NCBI GenBank assembly: GCA_022842065.1
Contig: JALHQH010000013.1
Span: 62,001 to 126,000 of the forward strand
Length of the DNA: 64,000 nt
Direction: 5' to 3'
Origin: Caldilineaceae bacterium
Lineage (GTDB): Bacteria > Chloroflexota > Anaerolineae > Caldilineales > Caldilineaceae
The notes beneath the pieces are model-generated. The model did no database searches and was not told where the DNA came from. It saw nothing but the letters and a program-made list of their open reading frames with translations. The position numbers were made by a program, and so were the translations under genes. Numbering within the stretch: the first letter of the stretch is position 1; each line of letters opens with the position of its first letter. Of this stretch, positions 43,401 through 51,208 are shown piece by piece.

Positions 43401-46400
43401 TCAGCAGGGCTGCTTGCCCCTGCCCCTTGGATCACGCTGATCAGGACGGCGGGATCACCACAGACATTGCTACCTTGCGTGGTGAAGTTCCAGGTTGTCG
43501 TATCGTTGATGCCGTTAAAGTCATTGCCGGTGGCGTCTTCAATCGCGCCACTGTCGAGCTGGAGATAGTAGCCCGTGTTGGGCGCCAGATTGTTGGTCGG
43601 ATCAATGGTGACGGTGCTGCCGCTGACCGTGACCTGGCCGGCGCTAATGTCGATGGTTGCGACCGTCGCGTTGTCGGAGGTCTGCTTGATAACAAGGTTG
43701 CCGGTGCCCTTTTGCACGTTGCGATTGAAGGTGATCGCCAGGTTGGTGTCAATCGCGACATTCGTCGCATCATCCGCCGGGCTGAAGGAAACGACCGCAA
43801 AGGGAATATTGTCGGCAGCGGTGAGCAGCAGCGTGTCGAGCCCGATATCTTCAAAGCCGGCCTCAACCTGAATGCCGACACGCAGATCGAGCGTTGTCCC
43901 GGCAACGGTAAGGAATTTTGTGAAGCGCTTGGCCGCGGCCGTGAGCGCGGTCCCATCGCCAATGCCATCAAAGTCGGTATCTTCCAGGAAGGTAGTTTGA
44001 TTAGAGGTCGTGGCATCGGCGGTCTCAAAGGCCAACAGATTCTGCCACGCCCCACCATCAACGCGATATTGAAATTTGACAAAGTCGGCTGGATCAAGCC
44101 CCGCATCGGTATCCAGCGTGGCCAGGTCAGCGAGGAAAGCCAGCTCAGTCGCGCCGTTAAGCTGCAAACCGGACCAGGTGAGGTAGGCCGGATCGGCAAT
44201 CACCACCGTACCGCCGTCGATATCAGAGCCACCCAGGTAATTATCAGCAAAGCCGGTATAGGCATTGAAGCTGGTCGGCTGCGGATCAGCGCCAAAATCA
44301 GCCCCGCCATCGCTATCGCCGTCAAAGACACCAAAGTAATCAAAGCTCGTCGCTTCGCCAAAGAAGCTGATCGGATTGCCGGCGTTATCGGTGAGTGCGA
44401 AGGCTGCGCTCTGGCCAAGTTCCTTGTAGTCAAAAGGTTCGTTGAGAATATCACCCGCGGCCGGTGCAGGGGTTTTGCCGGGCGAACCAACGGCCGATTG
44501 GCCATCTCCATTCGGGGCCGTCGCCACCGCCCCATTTTGACCAGCCACACTGAAGGCGGCCGGCGCAACGTCGTAGGATTGCCCGACGCTGCCTGCGGGA
44601 TAGCTTTCAAAGTCAGCGGGCGTCGCCCCTGTACCAGGCAAGCCCACAAAGATGCCGACCCCATCACCATTGGCCCCCAGGCCGGCACCGGCGGTGAAGC
44701 CGATCTCTACCCCAGTCAACTCAATGACGGGACCCCAAACCGCGGTGAAGGTTTGCGCGTCGGCGGCACTGCCAACGACGACCACCACGGATTCGCCTGG
44801 ATCAATTTGGGTAATCCCACTGATCAGGGTCGCATTGGCTGGGGTTGGCGGTGAATCATCGTAATAGAGGTCCGGGGCAACGCCGGAAACCCAGGCTTCG
44901 CTGCCGCTGTTGGTAAGTTCAAACCAGTCTGCGGTCAGGTTGGCACCAACGGAGTTGCCGGGCCAGATTTCGGTGACTTGCAGGTTGAAGTCGGCAACGG
45001 CACTATCGTTATCGGCGATGGTGACCGTTGCGCTGCCGGCGTTGGCGGCCACGTCGTAATCGGCCGTGTCCACCAGGGTCAGGGCGACGGTTTCAGCGGC
45101 TTCGGCCAGGGCGTCATCCACGGGGATAATGGTGATCGTCGCTTGCGTTGCCCCAACCGGAATGGTGACGGTGCCGGGCAGGGTTGGTGTGTAATCGGTG
45201 GCACTGGCATCGCCGCCGATGGTGTAGCTCACCGCCAGCGGGGCGCTCGTGTCGCCGGTGCGGAGCACGGTGAAGGTGCCAGGATTTTGTCCTTCCTCCG
45301 CCGCGGCGGCGTCGGTGGCGGCAATGCCGGCCAGCGTCGTCACGGGTACCGGCGCAACGGCAATCGTACCCGGTGAGCCAATCAAGACGGCGGCCGCGTT
45401 CACACCAACATCGATCACGCTAAAGGCCCCGTTGACGCCGACAACACTCAAGGTCGAAACGTTTGCGTTCCCAGCTGCGTTGTCAAAGGTGGCGAAAGGG
45501 GAAGCGGCCGGGGATGCCCCAAAGGTAACCCCTGTGACCAGGGTGCCGCCCGCATCGAAGAGATTCACCCCATCGCCGCCGGTACCCAGCCCTGGGCCAC
45601 CGTAGTTGCCGATGAGCACGTCGGTGGGCAGGGTGCCGCCAAACCAGGTGTTGACAAAGGCAGTGATTTTGGTCGCATCCCCATCCACAAAGATGGCTGA
45701 CTGGCCGGGCGCAATGGTGGTTACCCCGCTGAGCGCCGACGCGTTGGCGAAGCTGGCCGAATCGTCATCAATTTTCCAGCCAGTGATGCCGATTGCACTG
45801 GCGCTGACATTGGTGACCTCAAACCAGTCGGCAGCCACGCCGGGGCTATTGCCGCTGGACCAGGGCGCTACCTCAGAGACAATCAAGGTCGCAGCGGTAT
45901 CCGTGGTATCGGTAATCTCTAAGGTAAAGGTCGTACTGGCATCGGGTGTAGCGCCAACGCCGGCGTCATCGACATTGACCGTGACTGCATAGCTCGGCTT
46001 GGTCTCAAAGTCGAGGACAGTGCCGGCCTTGAGCAATAATTTGGCCCCATCGATTTCAAAGACCGCCGCATCGGCCCCGCTCAGGCTGAGGGTGTTGGTG
46101 CCCAGCGCGTCATCGCTGACGATAATGGTGCCGACTTGGATGCGCGCCGCGGTACTGCTGTTTTCGGCCAGGCTGCTGGTGACATTGCTGAGGCTAACTT
46201 CGACGGGTGCGGCATTCGCATAGGAATAGGTAGCCGGCGCGTAGACCCAGAGTTGCGGATGGTCGCCATCGCCACCACCCTGTTCGTTGACGACATAGAG
46301 CAGGCCGTCGTTGTCCAGCGTCAGGCCTTCGTGGCCCTGGCCGGCGACATTGAGCGGATTCTCAGGGTCGGTGGTGATCGACAATGCGTTGGCAAGCGCG

Positions 46401-47698
46401 CCGGTGCGATCAATATTGACGATCCGGCCATCTTCCTGGCTCAGCACCAGCAGTGTGTCGTCGGTCAACGGTGCCGGTAGGTTGGAGAGGGCGTAAACAT
46501 CCGCAATATCGGTGAGCCCTGCCAAGGCCGGATCAAAGAGGTTGGTGGAATTCTCCGTGCTGGGCGAACCGTTGGTCGCTGTCCCTGCCCCAAAATCAAT
46601 GCCGGATTGAAAGATGCCTTGGGGACTTGTTTCCTTAACCAGGATAAAGCCACTCGTTTGGGGATCCGACGAGAGCCCTTCCAGGCCAATGTTGCCGACC
46701 GTGGTCCCTAACTTCACGCTTTGCACATTGGCGCGCGCCAGCGTGCCACCAGCAACATAGGTAAAGAGGTTCGCCTGACGGAGCCGTTCCTCGACCAGCA
46801 CAAACTGGCTACCGCTGACGTAGGTCAAGCCTTCCGGATCGGCAAAGTCACCTGCTGTCAGCGTCATCGAGTCAACCAATTGCCCTTGTTTGGTAACTTG
46901 CACAACCGATGTGCCCTCGTCACCCAGGACGAACAGCGTGTCCGTGGTGGGGTTGTAGGTCACGGTGGAGACTTCCAGGGCCAGTTCGCTGCCGGCCGGG
47001 GCGGTGGTGCGCGCGGGTACCGGCAGGTTGTAGCGCCCAATGCGGACGTAGGTGGAGAGATCGATGGTGGAGGTCCCGCCGGTGCTCACCACATCGCCGC
47101 TGATGGTAACATTATCAAAGCGCCAGGTGCCGCCACCGTAAGTAGAGGCTGGATTGGCGGCCGCATATTGTCCACTAGCCGTAAAATCAGAGAGGATACG
47201 GAAATAGACCGTCGCCTGATTATCGACTGCGGTGATGGCACTCAAATCCACACTGCGTGCAAAAAACGTGTCACCCGCCGTGGTGTCATAGGTAAAGGCG
47301 TCATTGAACGTAACGCCATCGGTCGAATATTGGACAACCACGGTGCGTGCCGCTGTATTACTGTGGCGGTGATCAAAGGTCAGCGTAATATTTTCAAACC
47401 CAAGTGTACTCACCTGAAATTGGACGCCGCGCGTCTTGTTACTCGTGCCTTGGGTTGGATAGGTGGTCGTGTTCCAGCCGCGCCCACCACCGTTGCCGCC
47501 GGCAAAGGTCGCGGTGGTGCCACCGACTAAGGTTGCTGTGCCACTGCCGGTTGCTGGTGTGGTTACGTCACCTTCAAAGGTCCACTGCGTAATCGTACTC
47601 GCCGCATAAACCGGTATCGATGATACCATGAGCAACGGCAGCACGGCGACACAGAGCGCCGCGAGCCACCTAGATAAATCAGTAAACTTGGATTGCAT
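40409..47698 (-). CDS. Giant secreted mosaic protein with extracellular nuclease domain and FDGSDVG repeats
   Basis: A 2429-residue secreted protein; the ATG at 47698 gives a Sec signal (LAALCVAVLPLLMVSSIPVYA). Approximate order: beta-sandwich domain (35-205), SdiA-regulated/esterase-like propeller domain (213-500), cadherin-like (500-603), lamin-tail domain (603-786), Calx-beta (790-895), second lamin-tail (903-1073), a further beta domain (1080-1296), SbsA-type Ig-like (1296-1414), OB-like nuclease-associated domain (1416-1523), endonuclease/exonuclease/phosphatase domain (about 1700-2030), Thr-Pro linker, five FDGSDVG repeats (2119-2379), acidic stretch and FLPLISR. Nuclease residues are visible in LIELENT, MGDLNAYRNEDP and SSDHDPVIVGL. 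It resembles ExeM/NucH-type secreted nucleases enlarged by adhesion domains, perhaps for phosphate or biofilm DNA use. Confidence 0.87.
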   Translation of the reverse strand: MQSKFTDLSRWLAALCVAVLPLLMVSSIPVYAASTITQWTFEGDVTTPATGSGTATLVGGTTATFAGGNGGGRGWNTTTYPTQGTSNKTRGVQFQVSTLGFENITLTFDHRHSNTAARTVVVQYSTDGVTFNDAFTYDTTAGDTFFARSVDLSAITAVDNQATVYFRILSDFTASGQYAAANPASTYGGGTWRFDNVTISGDVVSTGGTSTIDLSTYVRIGRYNLPVPARTTAPAGSELALEVSTVTYNPTTDTLFVLGDEGTSVVQVTKQGQLVDSMTLTAGDFADPEGLTYVSGSQFVLVEERLRQANLFTYVAGGTLARANVQSVKLGTTVGNIGLEGLSSDPQTSGFILVKETSPQGIFQSGIDFGAGTATNGSPSTENSTNLFDPALAGLTDIADVYALSNLPAPLTDDTLLVLSQEDGRIVNIDRTGALANALSITTDPENPLNVAGQGHEGLTLDNDGLLYVVNEQGGGDGDHPQLWVYAPATYSYANAAPVEVSLSNVTSSLAENSSTAARIQVGTIIVSDDALGTNTLSLSGADAAVFEIDGAKLLLKAGTVLDFETKPSYAVTVNVDDAGVGATPDASTTFTLEITDTTDTAATLIVSEVAPWSSGNSPGVAADWFEVTNVSASAIGITGWKIDDDSASFANASALSGVTTIAPGQSAIFVDGDATKITAFVNTWFGGTLPTDVLIGNYGGPGLGTGGDGVNLFDAGGTLVTGVTFGASPAASPFATFDNAAGNANVSTLSVVGVNGAFSVIDVGVNAAAVLIGSPGTIAVAPVPVTTLAGIAATDAAAAEEGQNPGTFTVLRTGDTSAPLAVSYTIGGDASATDYTPTLPGTVTIPVGATQATITIIPVDDALAEAAETVALTLVDTADYDVAANAGSATVTIADNDSAVADFNLQVTEIWPGNSVGANLTADWFELTNSGSEAWVSGVAPDLYYDDSPPTPANATLISGITQIDPGESVVVVVGSAADAQTFTAVWGPVIELTGVEIGFTAGAGLGANGDGVGIFVGLPGTGATPADFESYPAGSVGQSYDVAPAAFSVAGQNGAVATAPNGDGQSAVGSPGKTPAPAAGDILNEPFDYKELGQSAAFALTDNAGNPISFFGEATSFDYFGVFDGDSDGGADFGADPQPTSFNAYTGFADNYLGGSDIDGGTVVIADPAYLTWSGLQLNGATELAFLADLATLDTDAGLDPADFVKFQYRVDGGAWQNLLAFETADATTSNQTTFLEDTDFDGIGDGTALTAAAKRFTKFLTVAGTTLDLRVGIQVEAGFEDIGLDTLLLTAADNIPFAVVSFSPADDATNVAIDTNLAITFNRNVQKGTGNLVIKQTSDNATVATIDISAGQVTVSGSTVTIDPTNNLAPNTGYYLQLDSGAIEDATGNDFNGINDTTTWNFTTQGSNVCGDPAVLISVIQGAGASSPADGQSRTIEGIVVADYQGADKLNGFFVQEENADADANAATSEGIFVFEDTLSPIVNVNVGDQVRVTGTVDENLGVTSLDLPTILICANNNALPTPAQAQLPIPGFSATAPAAATPQINAYFEPFEGMLVQLNQELKAVEYFELSRFGQIVLASERLRTFTDQNVPTAAGFQQHQATIASKSIILDDDNNIENAALVDNGTANDEAVFYPEPGGFSITNFFRGGDTITGLTGVLDFAFSEWRVRPVATSYDYSFTSANARTAAPAAVGGTLKVASFNVLNYFTTIDETASTSSGPCAPGGTMDCRGADSEAERVRQLDKIIAALDAIDADIVGLIELENTAAANPANDGNDPVLESIVSALNAVNTDTYSFIDTGAIGTDAIRVAFIYKTATVSPVGNFAILDSSVDPAFIDTANRPVLAQTFQQTSNNAKVTVAINHLKSKGSGCGTGDDDTTTGQGNCNGTRTAAATALTTWLAADPTGSGDADFLIMGDLNAYRNEDPIVALENGGFTDLIDQRNGANAYGYLFDGQLGYLDHALANAALLPQVAGVTEWHINADEVPLLDYNDMTRDTGEDTFEEKPAPNPLYEANAYRSSDHDPVIVGLSLTGSTPTPTATATATPTTTPENTPTATATPTNTAENTPTATATPTNTSENTPTATATATNTPENTPTATATPTNTPVAAADMIYISANSNGVINGLRYQDEDILRYSSESGWTLLFDGSDVGVANTDVDAFHIMADGAILMSFDRPLRMPILGVVADADIVKFAPTQLGNNTSGSFSRYFDGSDVELTSGNEDIDAIALDQNGNLVISTLGTARVAGVIATDEDLLRFVATSLGDTTSGTWELFFDGSDLALNAGAEDVDGTWIDPATDQLYLSTRGNFLATGSVNTIGGDSDDIFGCLLLSSGATTDCTFFVFFDGDIVGLRKAIDGISLALGGSAGQQTAFVQTSSDNEAEVAQFEVLPDETLEADAELDEFDQSVEEEALIRQQFLPLISR

Positions 47699-47889
47699 GA
47701 CTATAGTTACCCCTTTGGTTGAAGCGATGTCATCTCTGCTCTTGGATAGAGGGATGTTCACAAATTGTCTTATCCACTTTGCAACAAAAGTATTAATGGA
47801 ATGTTATAGTCTCGATAAATCCAACCTTGCATTTTCCTTGCGATTGTTGTAAGAAATTAGGCTCATGCTAAAAAACGGGCGCGCCTAAA

Positions 47890-47937
47890 ACAAGCGGCGT
47901 GAAAAAAGCTAAATCCAGCTTTCTTCACGCCGCTTGT
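47890..47937. terminator. Hairpin between ChrA and mosaic-protein genes
   Basis: Arms 47890-47910 and 47917-47937 pair over 21 bases with one wobble-type mismatch around AAATCC. The stem ends in the A-rich/T-rich stretch next to AGCT. Confidence 0.6.
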
Positions 47938-47992
47938 GGCAACAAAAGAGTTTATCGGGAATAAGACTTTACCGCTGGTAGAGAGGTAGACA

Positions 47993-48092
47993 TTACCGAT
48001 CTACCGATTTACCGATCTACCGATTTACCGATTTACCGATCTACCGATTTACCGATTTACCGATTTACCGATCTACCGATCTACCGATCTAC
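47993..48092. repeat. Tandem array of an 8-bp unit (YTACCGAT)
   Basis: Twelve and a half copies of TTACCGAT or CTACCGAT run without interruption, ending 8 bases before the stop of chrA. Units with C or T at the first position alternate irregularly. Such arrays vary in copy number by slippage. Confidence 0.95.
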
Positions 48093-48099
48093 TTGTTGG

Positions 48100-49245
48100 T
48101 TACCTAAAGCTGTTGATTCCCAGCCCGATCAGCCCACCGGCCAACACCAGCCAGGCTGAGTTGATTTTGAAGCGAAAGAGCAGCATTGCGGCGACAACCG
48201 CGAGCAGAATCGTGGGCGGATCAATCAGCGCGGCACGGCCCAATTGCCAGGTCACGCCGGCCATCAACCCCAGGGCGGTAACATTAACGCCATCGAGAAA
48301 AGCCGCGCTCCACGGCGATTTGCGAATGTAGGGCACAATGCGCGCCAGCAAGGCCACGAAAAAGAAGGAGGGCAAAAAGATCCCAATCGTGGCGACAATC
48401 GCACCCGGCACGCCGGCCAACACATAACCGATAAAGGTGGCGGTGGTAAAGACAGGCCCCGGCGTAAACTGCCCAATCGCGACCGCGTCCAGCAGTTGTT
48501 GATCGGTGAGCCAGCCATAATTGACGACGAGATCATTGCGCAAGAAGGCGAGCAGCACATAGCCACTGCCGTACAGCAGCGCGCCCACTTTGAGAAAGAT
48601 CAGAAAGAGGCGGTCGAGGGTCACGCCGCTGTCAATCGTGGCCTGGGGCAGCCAGCTTTTTAGCCCCACCAGCGGCAACAGGGCCGCCGCACTTTGCGGA
48701 AAACGGCGTATGGCTTGAATAGCGACCACGAGCAGCGCACCCCCAAAGAGCACAAGCAGTTCATTAACGCCCAGCAGATAGGCCACCAATGCACCCACGC
48801 CAACCGCCGCCAGTAGCGGCCCTTTAAGCGCCGTCGGCACGAGCTTGTAAAGTGCTTGCACCACAATCGCAATGATCACCGGTTTGATGCCATACATCAG
48901 TGCATCACCCTGCGGCGTGCTGCCATATTCGACATAGACCCAAGCCAGCGCCAGCACAATGAAGACGGCAGGCATGATGAAACAGAGCCCGGCCGCAACC
49001 AGCCCACGCCAGCCAGCCCGTTCATAGCCGACATGAATCGCCATCTCCGTCGAATTGGGACCGGGGATCAGATTGGTGGCCCCGACCAGATCGAGAAAAT
49101 GTTGCTCCGTCATCCACTGCCGTCGCGTGACCACTTCGTCGTGCATCATGGCGATGTGCGCGGCCGGGCCACCAAAAGCGGTGAAACCCAGGCGCAGAAA
49201 AAGGCGGATCACTTCATGCAGTGACTCGGTCTGTGTTTCCCTCAT
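48100..49245 (-). CDS. chrA: Chromate transporter ChrA (two-domain)
   Basis: A 381-residue membrane protein with two homologous halves, the long-chain ChrA form. The N-terminal half has FLRLGFTAFGGPAAHIAMMHDEVV and the motif region LVGATNLIPGPNSTEMAIHVGY. The C-terminal half repeats the pattern with FLKVGALLYGSGYVLLAFLRNDL and AVAIGQFTPGPVFTTATFIGY. ChrA expels chromate from the cytoplasm; some relatives may carry other oxyanions. The gene is preceded on the same strand by the rhodanese gene, which ends upstream of its start in the opposite direction of reading order (rhodanese first), so both may be co-transcribed. Confidence 0.92.
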   Translation of the reverse strand: MRETQTESLHEVIRLFLRLGFTAFGGPAAHIAMMHDEVVTRRQWMTEQHFLDLVGATNLIPGPNSTEMAIHVGYERAGWRGLVAAGLCFIMPAVFIVLALAWVYVEYGSTPQGDALMYGIKPVIIAIVVQALYKLVPTALKGPLLAAVGVGALVAYLLGVNELLVLFGGALLVVAIQAIRRFPQSAAALLPLVGLKSWLPQATIDSGVTLDRLFLIFLKVGALLYGSGYVLLAFLRNDLVVNYGWLTDQQLLDAVAIGQFTPGPVFTTATFIGYVLAGVPGAIVATIGIFLPSFFFVALLARIVPYIRKSPWSAAFLDGVNVTALGLMAGVTWQLGRAALIDPPTILLAVVAAMLLFRFKINSAWLVLAGGLIGLGINSFR

Positions 49246-49272
49246 GTGGCATCCTTTACTTGCGGTGGGAAA

Positions 49273-49602
49273 TTAGGTTCGCGCCACCGGATAGCCGGCC
49301 GCTGCCCAAGCCGGGAACCCACCATCCAGCGCTTTTGCATCATAGCCACTCGCCCGGAGCAGCGTGGCGGCGCGTTCGCTGCGCGAACTGCCGCGATGAT
49401 GCATGTTTCAATAGGTGACGACCGGCCGATCCGGTGGGAGCTCCGCGAGCCGTTGCGCTAATGTATCACCGGGAATGTGGTGCGCACCAGGGAGATGGCC
49501 GGCGGCATATTCTTCCTGGCTACGTACATCAATCACTGTTGGTGACTGGGGGGTTGACTGTTGTTCGTACAATGCTTGGGGGGAAATATATAGATTGCTC
49601 AT
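49273..49602 (-). CDS. Single-domain rhodanese with UGA at the catalytic Cys position (selenoprotein candidate or nonsense allele)
   Basis: A 109-codon rhodanese domain: VIDVRSQEEYAAGHLPGAHHIPG, then PVVTY, an in-frame TGA (49408-49410), NMHHRGSSRSERAATLL, and a normal ending ALDGGFPAWAAAGYPVART before a TAA. Both sides of the TGA are in the same frame and match rhodanese throughout. In related proteins the residue at this place is the active-site Cys (YCNM...GSSRSERA). The TGA could encode selenocysteine, and a GC-rich stem-loop lies at the right distance after it. It could also be a single-base nonsense mutation of TGC or TGT. The start at 49602 follows GGAGAGGG. Rhodaneses transfer sulfur to cyanide or thiols. 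Confidence 0.7.
49367..49394 (-). promoter_or_regulatory. Candidate SECIS-like stem-loop after the rhodanese UGA
   Basis: On the minus strand, GCGGC pairs with GCCGC and, inside, TTCGC pairs with GCGAA around a GCA loop, with a 2-by-3 internal bulge. The apical loop begins with G and lies 25 bases after the UGA, inside the 16-37 base window described for bacterial SECIS elements. The region is GC-rich, so a chance stem is possible. Confidence 0.3.
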
Positions 49603-49847
49603 TGCCCTCTCCACTTTTGCAGCGGTATGCTGTGGTATTTACAATTTTGCGCCCGAGGGGCAGTATAGCATCCACATTTGCGCTGCCCAAATAAAATGCT
49701 GCTTGAATTGAATAAATGGAACAAATGTGCTATATTCTATAAAATTCTTCAACGCTAAAGCGCTGGCCGCAACTTCTATACCAGAATAAAGTATTAGGTG
49801 TCTGCCTCAGCAAGCGGTAATCGATCCGTAAAAGGAGTGAAGCAATC

Positions 49848-50915
49848 ATGACAACTGTTCACCTGCTCGTCGGCACCAGCAACGGCCTCTTTATTTATCG
49901 CAGTGATACCCATCGCCAGGCGTGGCAACAAACTGGCCCATTCCTCGGTGATTGGTGCATCGATAGTGTGTTGGGGGATAGCCGCCACGGGAATCGCATC
50001 TTTGTCGGGGCTAGCCATGTACAGCATGGCCCTACTATCCAACTTAGTGAGGACTTGGGGGCATCCTGGGTACAACTGCCCGAAAGTCCCCGCTATGAGG
50101 CGGCCGGCCCGCTCACGGTGCGCCGCATCTGGCAGATTGTCCCAGGGGCGTCCAGCCAGCCGGATACTTATTATGCGGGTGTTGACGAAGCTGGGCTCTT
50201 TTTTAGCCATGATCGTGGACACAGTTGGCAAGTGTTGCCGGCGCTCAGCCACCACCCCGATCGCGCCAACTGGCGTGCCAGCAAGGGGGGACTCACCCTG
50301 CACGCCATTCTGGTTGATCCCACTGACCCGCGCCGGCTCTGGGTGGCGATTGCCTCGGCGGGTATTCTACGCAGCGAAGATGGTGGTGTTACCTGGACCG
50401 CTTGTAATCAGGGGTTGCGTGTCTTTACTGCCGGCGGCAGTCCACGCTATTTAACCCACAAGTTGGCGCAGGATCCGCACGATCCGCAACTGCTCTATCT
50501 GCAGAATATCGACGGGGTCTATCATTCGGTGGATGGCGCTACCTCCTGGCAACTGCTGGAGGAAGGGTTACCCAGCACCTTTGGGTTTCCCTTTGGGGTG
50601 GATCACAGGGGTAATCTCTATGTGGTGCCACTGGATGGGCAGACCCGCGCATTTATCGACGGCAAAGTGCAGGTCTACCGCCGCCGGGTGGGCGAAAGGC
50701 AATGGCAACCTGTGGCCAATGGACTGCCCACCACACCCCATACTGCCGGCGTTCTGCGTGATGCCTTGGGGGTTGATCACTTGCCCGAACCCGGCGTCTA
50801 CTTCGGCACAACCCAGGGTGAGCTGTTTGCCTCTACCGATGGAGGTGACCAGTGGCACCAATTGCCCGGCAAGTTGGGGCGCATCGGCACACTCCAGGCG
50901 TGGGTGACGGCATGA
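49848..50915 (+). CDS. BNR/Asp-box repeat beta-propeller protein
   Basis: A 355-residue protein without signal peptide, starting TVHLLVGTSNGLFIY. It contains five Asp-box motifs (SEDLGASW, SHDRGHSW, SEDGGVTW, SVDGATSW and STDGGDQW), the mark of sialidase- or sortilin-like propellers. The catalytic residues of sialidases are not evident, so a binding or structural role is likelier. GTAAAAGGAG precedes the ATG. It stands alone; the downstream gap holds a dispersed repeat and a hairpin. Confidence 0.8.
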   Translation: MTTVHLLVGTSNGLFIYRSDTHRQAWQQTGPFLGDWCIDSVLGDSRHGNRIFVGASHVQHGPTIQLSEDLGASWVQLPESPRYEAAGPLTVRRIWQIVPGASSQPDTYYAGVDEAGLFFSHDRGHSWQVLPALSHHPDRANWRASKGGLTLHAILVDPTDPRRLWVAIASAGILRSEDGGVTWTACNQGLRVFTAGGSPRYLTHKLAQDPHDPQLLYLQNIDGVYHSVDGATSWQLLEEGLPSTFGFPFGVDHRGNLYVVPLDGQTRAFIDGKVQVYRRRVGERQWQPVANGLPTTPHTAGVLRDALGVDHLPEPGVYFGTTQGELFASTDGGDQWHQLPGKLGRIGTLQAWVTA

Positions 50916-50957
50916 GATCGGTAAACAAACAAGCAGGTGTCGCACGTTTGTTCGGTT

Positions 50958-51056
50958 ACCTTATAGACAACGTAGATTAACATGGCACAATCGTGTACTG
51001 CGCATCCCCTGATGCGCAGCCCGCTTGGTGCCAACTCTATTTGTCGTATCTATTAG
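50958..51056. repeat. Dispersed ~99-bp MITE-like repeat, second copy
   Basis: This segment matches 15071-15169. Both copies begin ACCTTATAGACAA and end TATCTATTAG, but the ~65-base core with the CTGCGCATC palindrome is inverted between the copies. The inverted core suggests recombination between the imperfect terminal inverted repeats. Confidence 0.75.
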
Positions 51057-51119
51057 TTTTCGGAAAACAAGGCGGCTGGCATTCTCTAACAGTGACCGCA
51101 AAAAGGCGATAAACGTAAG

Positions 51120-51148
51120 CCAGCAATCGCCGCGCGAACGATTGCTGG
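51120..51148 (+). terminator. Hairpin followed by TTTTCGC
   Basis: CCAGCAATCG pairs with CGATTGCTGG around a 9-base loop and is followed by TTTT. It lies between convergent genes (BNR protein and subtilase), 60 bases from the subtilase stop. Confidence 0.5.
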
Positions 51149-51208
51149 TTTTCGCTACACTTGAGTTTGAGTGTCAAGGCAGGCAGCGGGCTGAATCAGC
51201 GCACCACG

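Larger units (their letters stand above)
47699..48099. other. Intergenic region with hairpin and octamer array
   Basis: A 401-base gap between the ChrA and mosaic-protein genes. It holds a terminator-like hairpin and a tandem repeat, both listed separately. The part nearest the mosaic gene (47699-47889) is A/T-rich and should hold its promoter. The reading frames in it look spurious. Confidence 0.5.

Noticed and set aside
43394..44854. Long plus-strand frame of 486 codons opposite the mosaic protein
   Set aside because: The minus-strand frame has clear lamin-tail, Calx-beta and nuclease domains; the plus frame is a GC-driven shadow with no motif.
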